A stretch of 6,596 nt of DNA from Bacteroidales bacterium (GTDB taxonomy: Bacteria; Bacteroidota; Bacteroidia; Bacteroidales; JAFGXI01): contig JALSQC010000406.1 in NCBI GenBank assembly GCA_026985625.1, positions 1 to 6,596 of the forward strand, in the 5' to 3' direction. Below are positions 6,328 to 6,596 of this stretch, piece by piece. Each line of letters begins with the position of its first letter. Position 1 is the stretch's first letter. Both the position numbers and the translations under genes were made by a program. The notes beneath the pieces were generated by a model. That model saw only the letters and a list, made by a program, of their open reading frames with translations, had not been told where the DNA came from and made no database searches.

Positions 6328-6596
6328 TCGTTATTTATATGGCGACTACTATCGCGTAAAGTTTTTTTTGTTATATTTTTATTAAAAGCATCGGTTAAAT
6401 CTATGTTTGTTTGATTTGCTATTGCAAAAACCACCCATAAAACATCGGCAAGCTCGTCGGCAAGATTATCTGTGTCGCTATTTTTAAACGATTGGTCTCC
6501 ATATCTGCGAGCCATTATTTTTGCAACTTCGCCAACCTCCTCGGTTAAAATTGCAAGATTCGTAAGTTCCGAAAAATATCTTACTCCATATTTTTT
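6315..6596 (-). CDS. MazG-like nucleotide pyrophosphohydrolase (3' part, truncated by window edge)
   Basis: This is an all-alpha NTP pyrophosphohydrolase of the MazG/iMazG group, which hydrolyses (d)NTPs to NMP and pyrophosphate and is thought to clean non-canonical nucleotides from the pool. The 93 visible residues begin KKYGVRYFSELTNLAILTEEVGEVA at the window edge. The magnesium-binding motifs are EExxE (TEEVGE, visible residues 19-23) and ExxD (ADELADVLW, 48-51). The frame stays open to the window edge, so the internal ATG at 6513-6515 is not the start: it would cut off EEVGE. Family members of this short type are about 105-115 residues, so only some 15 are missing. The C-terminus is basic (KKTLRDSSRHINNDKLK). 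It converges with the barrel gene with a 10-base gap. Family assignment is strong; substrate specificity cannot be read from the sequence. Confidence 0.9.
   Translation of the reverse strand, partial: KKYGVRYFSELTNLAILTEEVGEVAKIMARRYGDQSFKNSDTDNLADELADVLWVVFAIANQTNIDLTDAFNKNITKKTLRDSSRHINNDKLK

Noticed and set aside
1..6596. CRISPR array, tRNA or rRNA gene, riboswitch, insertion sequence, or a defence or toxin-antitoxin system
   Set aside because: No spaced direct repeats, no cloverleaf or conserved rRNA segments, no transposase and no terminal repeats were seen. The MazG-like protein is the housekeeping pyrophosphohydrolase type, with no adjacent toxin gene visible.

Overview
The window is very AT-rich DNA (GC roughly a quarter to just under 30 percent, judged by eye) from a member of the Bacteroidota, probably Bacteroidales or a relative. 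The signs are a Bacteroidota-type TamB protein, a DUF5723-like outer-membrane protein, promoter elements of the TAnnTTTG type, A/T-rich sequence instead of Shine-Dalgarno sites before the genes, and TAA at every visible stop. No in-frame TGA is read as sense, so the standard bacterial code fits.

Layout, left to right. (1) Bases 1-178, minus strand: the 5' end of tsaD, the tRNA t6A37 enzyme, cut by the window edge. (2) Bases 179-296: a divergent intergenic region with a promoter for the rightward genes and a weaker candidate promoter for tsaD. (3) Bases 297-4724, plus strand: one giant tamB-like gene (about 1,475 codons) encoding a periplasm-spanning AsmA/TamB protein; its N-terminal membrane anchor lies upstream of the first ATG/GTG/TTG codon in frame. 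(4) Bases 4737-4988: an 83-residue stand-alone Smr-domain protein, 12 bases after tamB and probably cotranscribed with it. (5) Bases 4989-5029: a short gap with a second promoter, whose -7 box sits inside an inverted repeat. (6) Bases 5030-6304: an exported DUF5723-like beta-barrel protein. (7) Bases 6315-6596, minus strand: the 3' part of a MazG-like nucleotide pyrophosphohydrolase, convergent with the previous gene and cut by the right edge.

How they fit together: TamB and the DUF5723-like protein both belong to the cell envelope. TamB-family proteins form a hydrophobic groove between inner and outer membranes, implicated in phospholipid transport and outer-membrane protein assembly. The barrel protein is an outer-membrane resident and could simply be a neighbour. 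TsaD, Smr and MazG are housekeeping functions (tRNA modification, nucleic-acid processing, nucleotide-pool cleaning).

This looks like ordinary chromosome. I see no mobile element, CRISPR array, RNA gene or defence system. The points most worth checking are the start of tamB, the run of three genes without an ATG start, and the two promoters that share a similar dyad around the -7 box, including one compensatory base-pair change.
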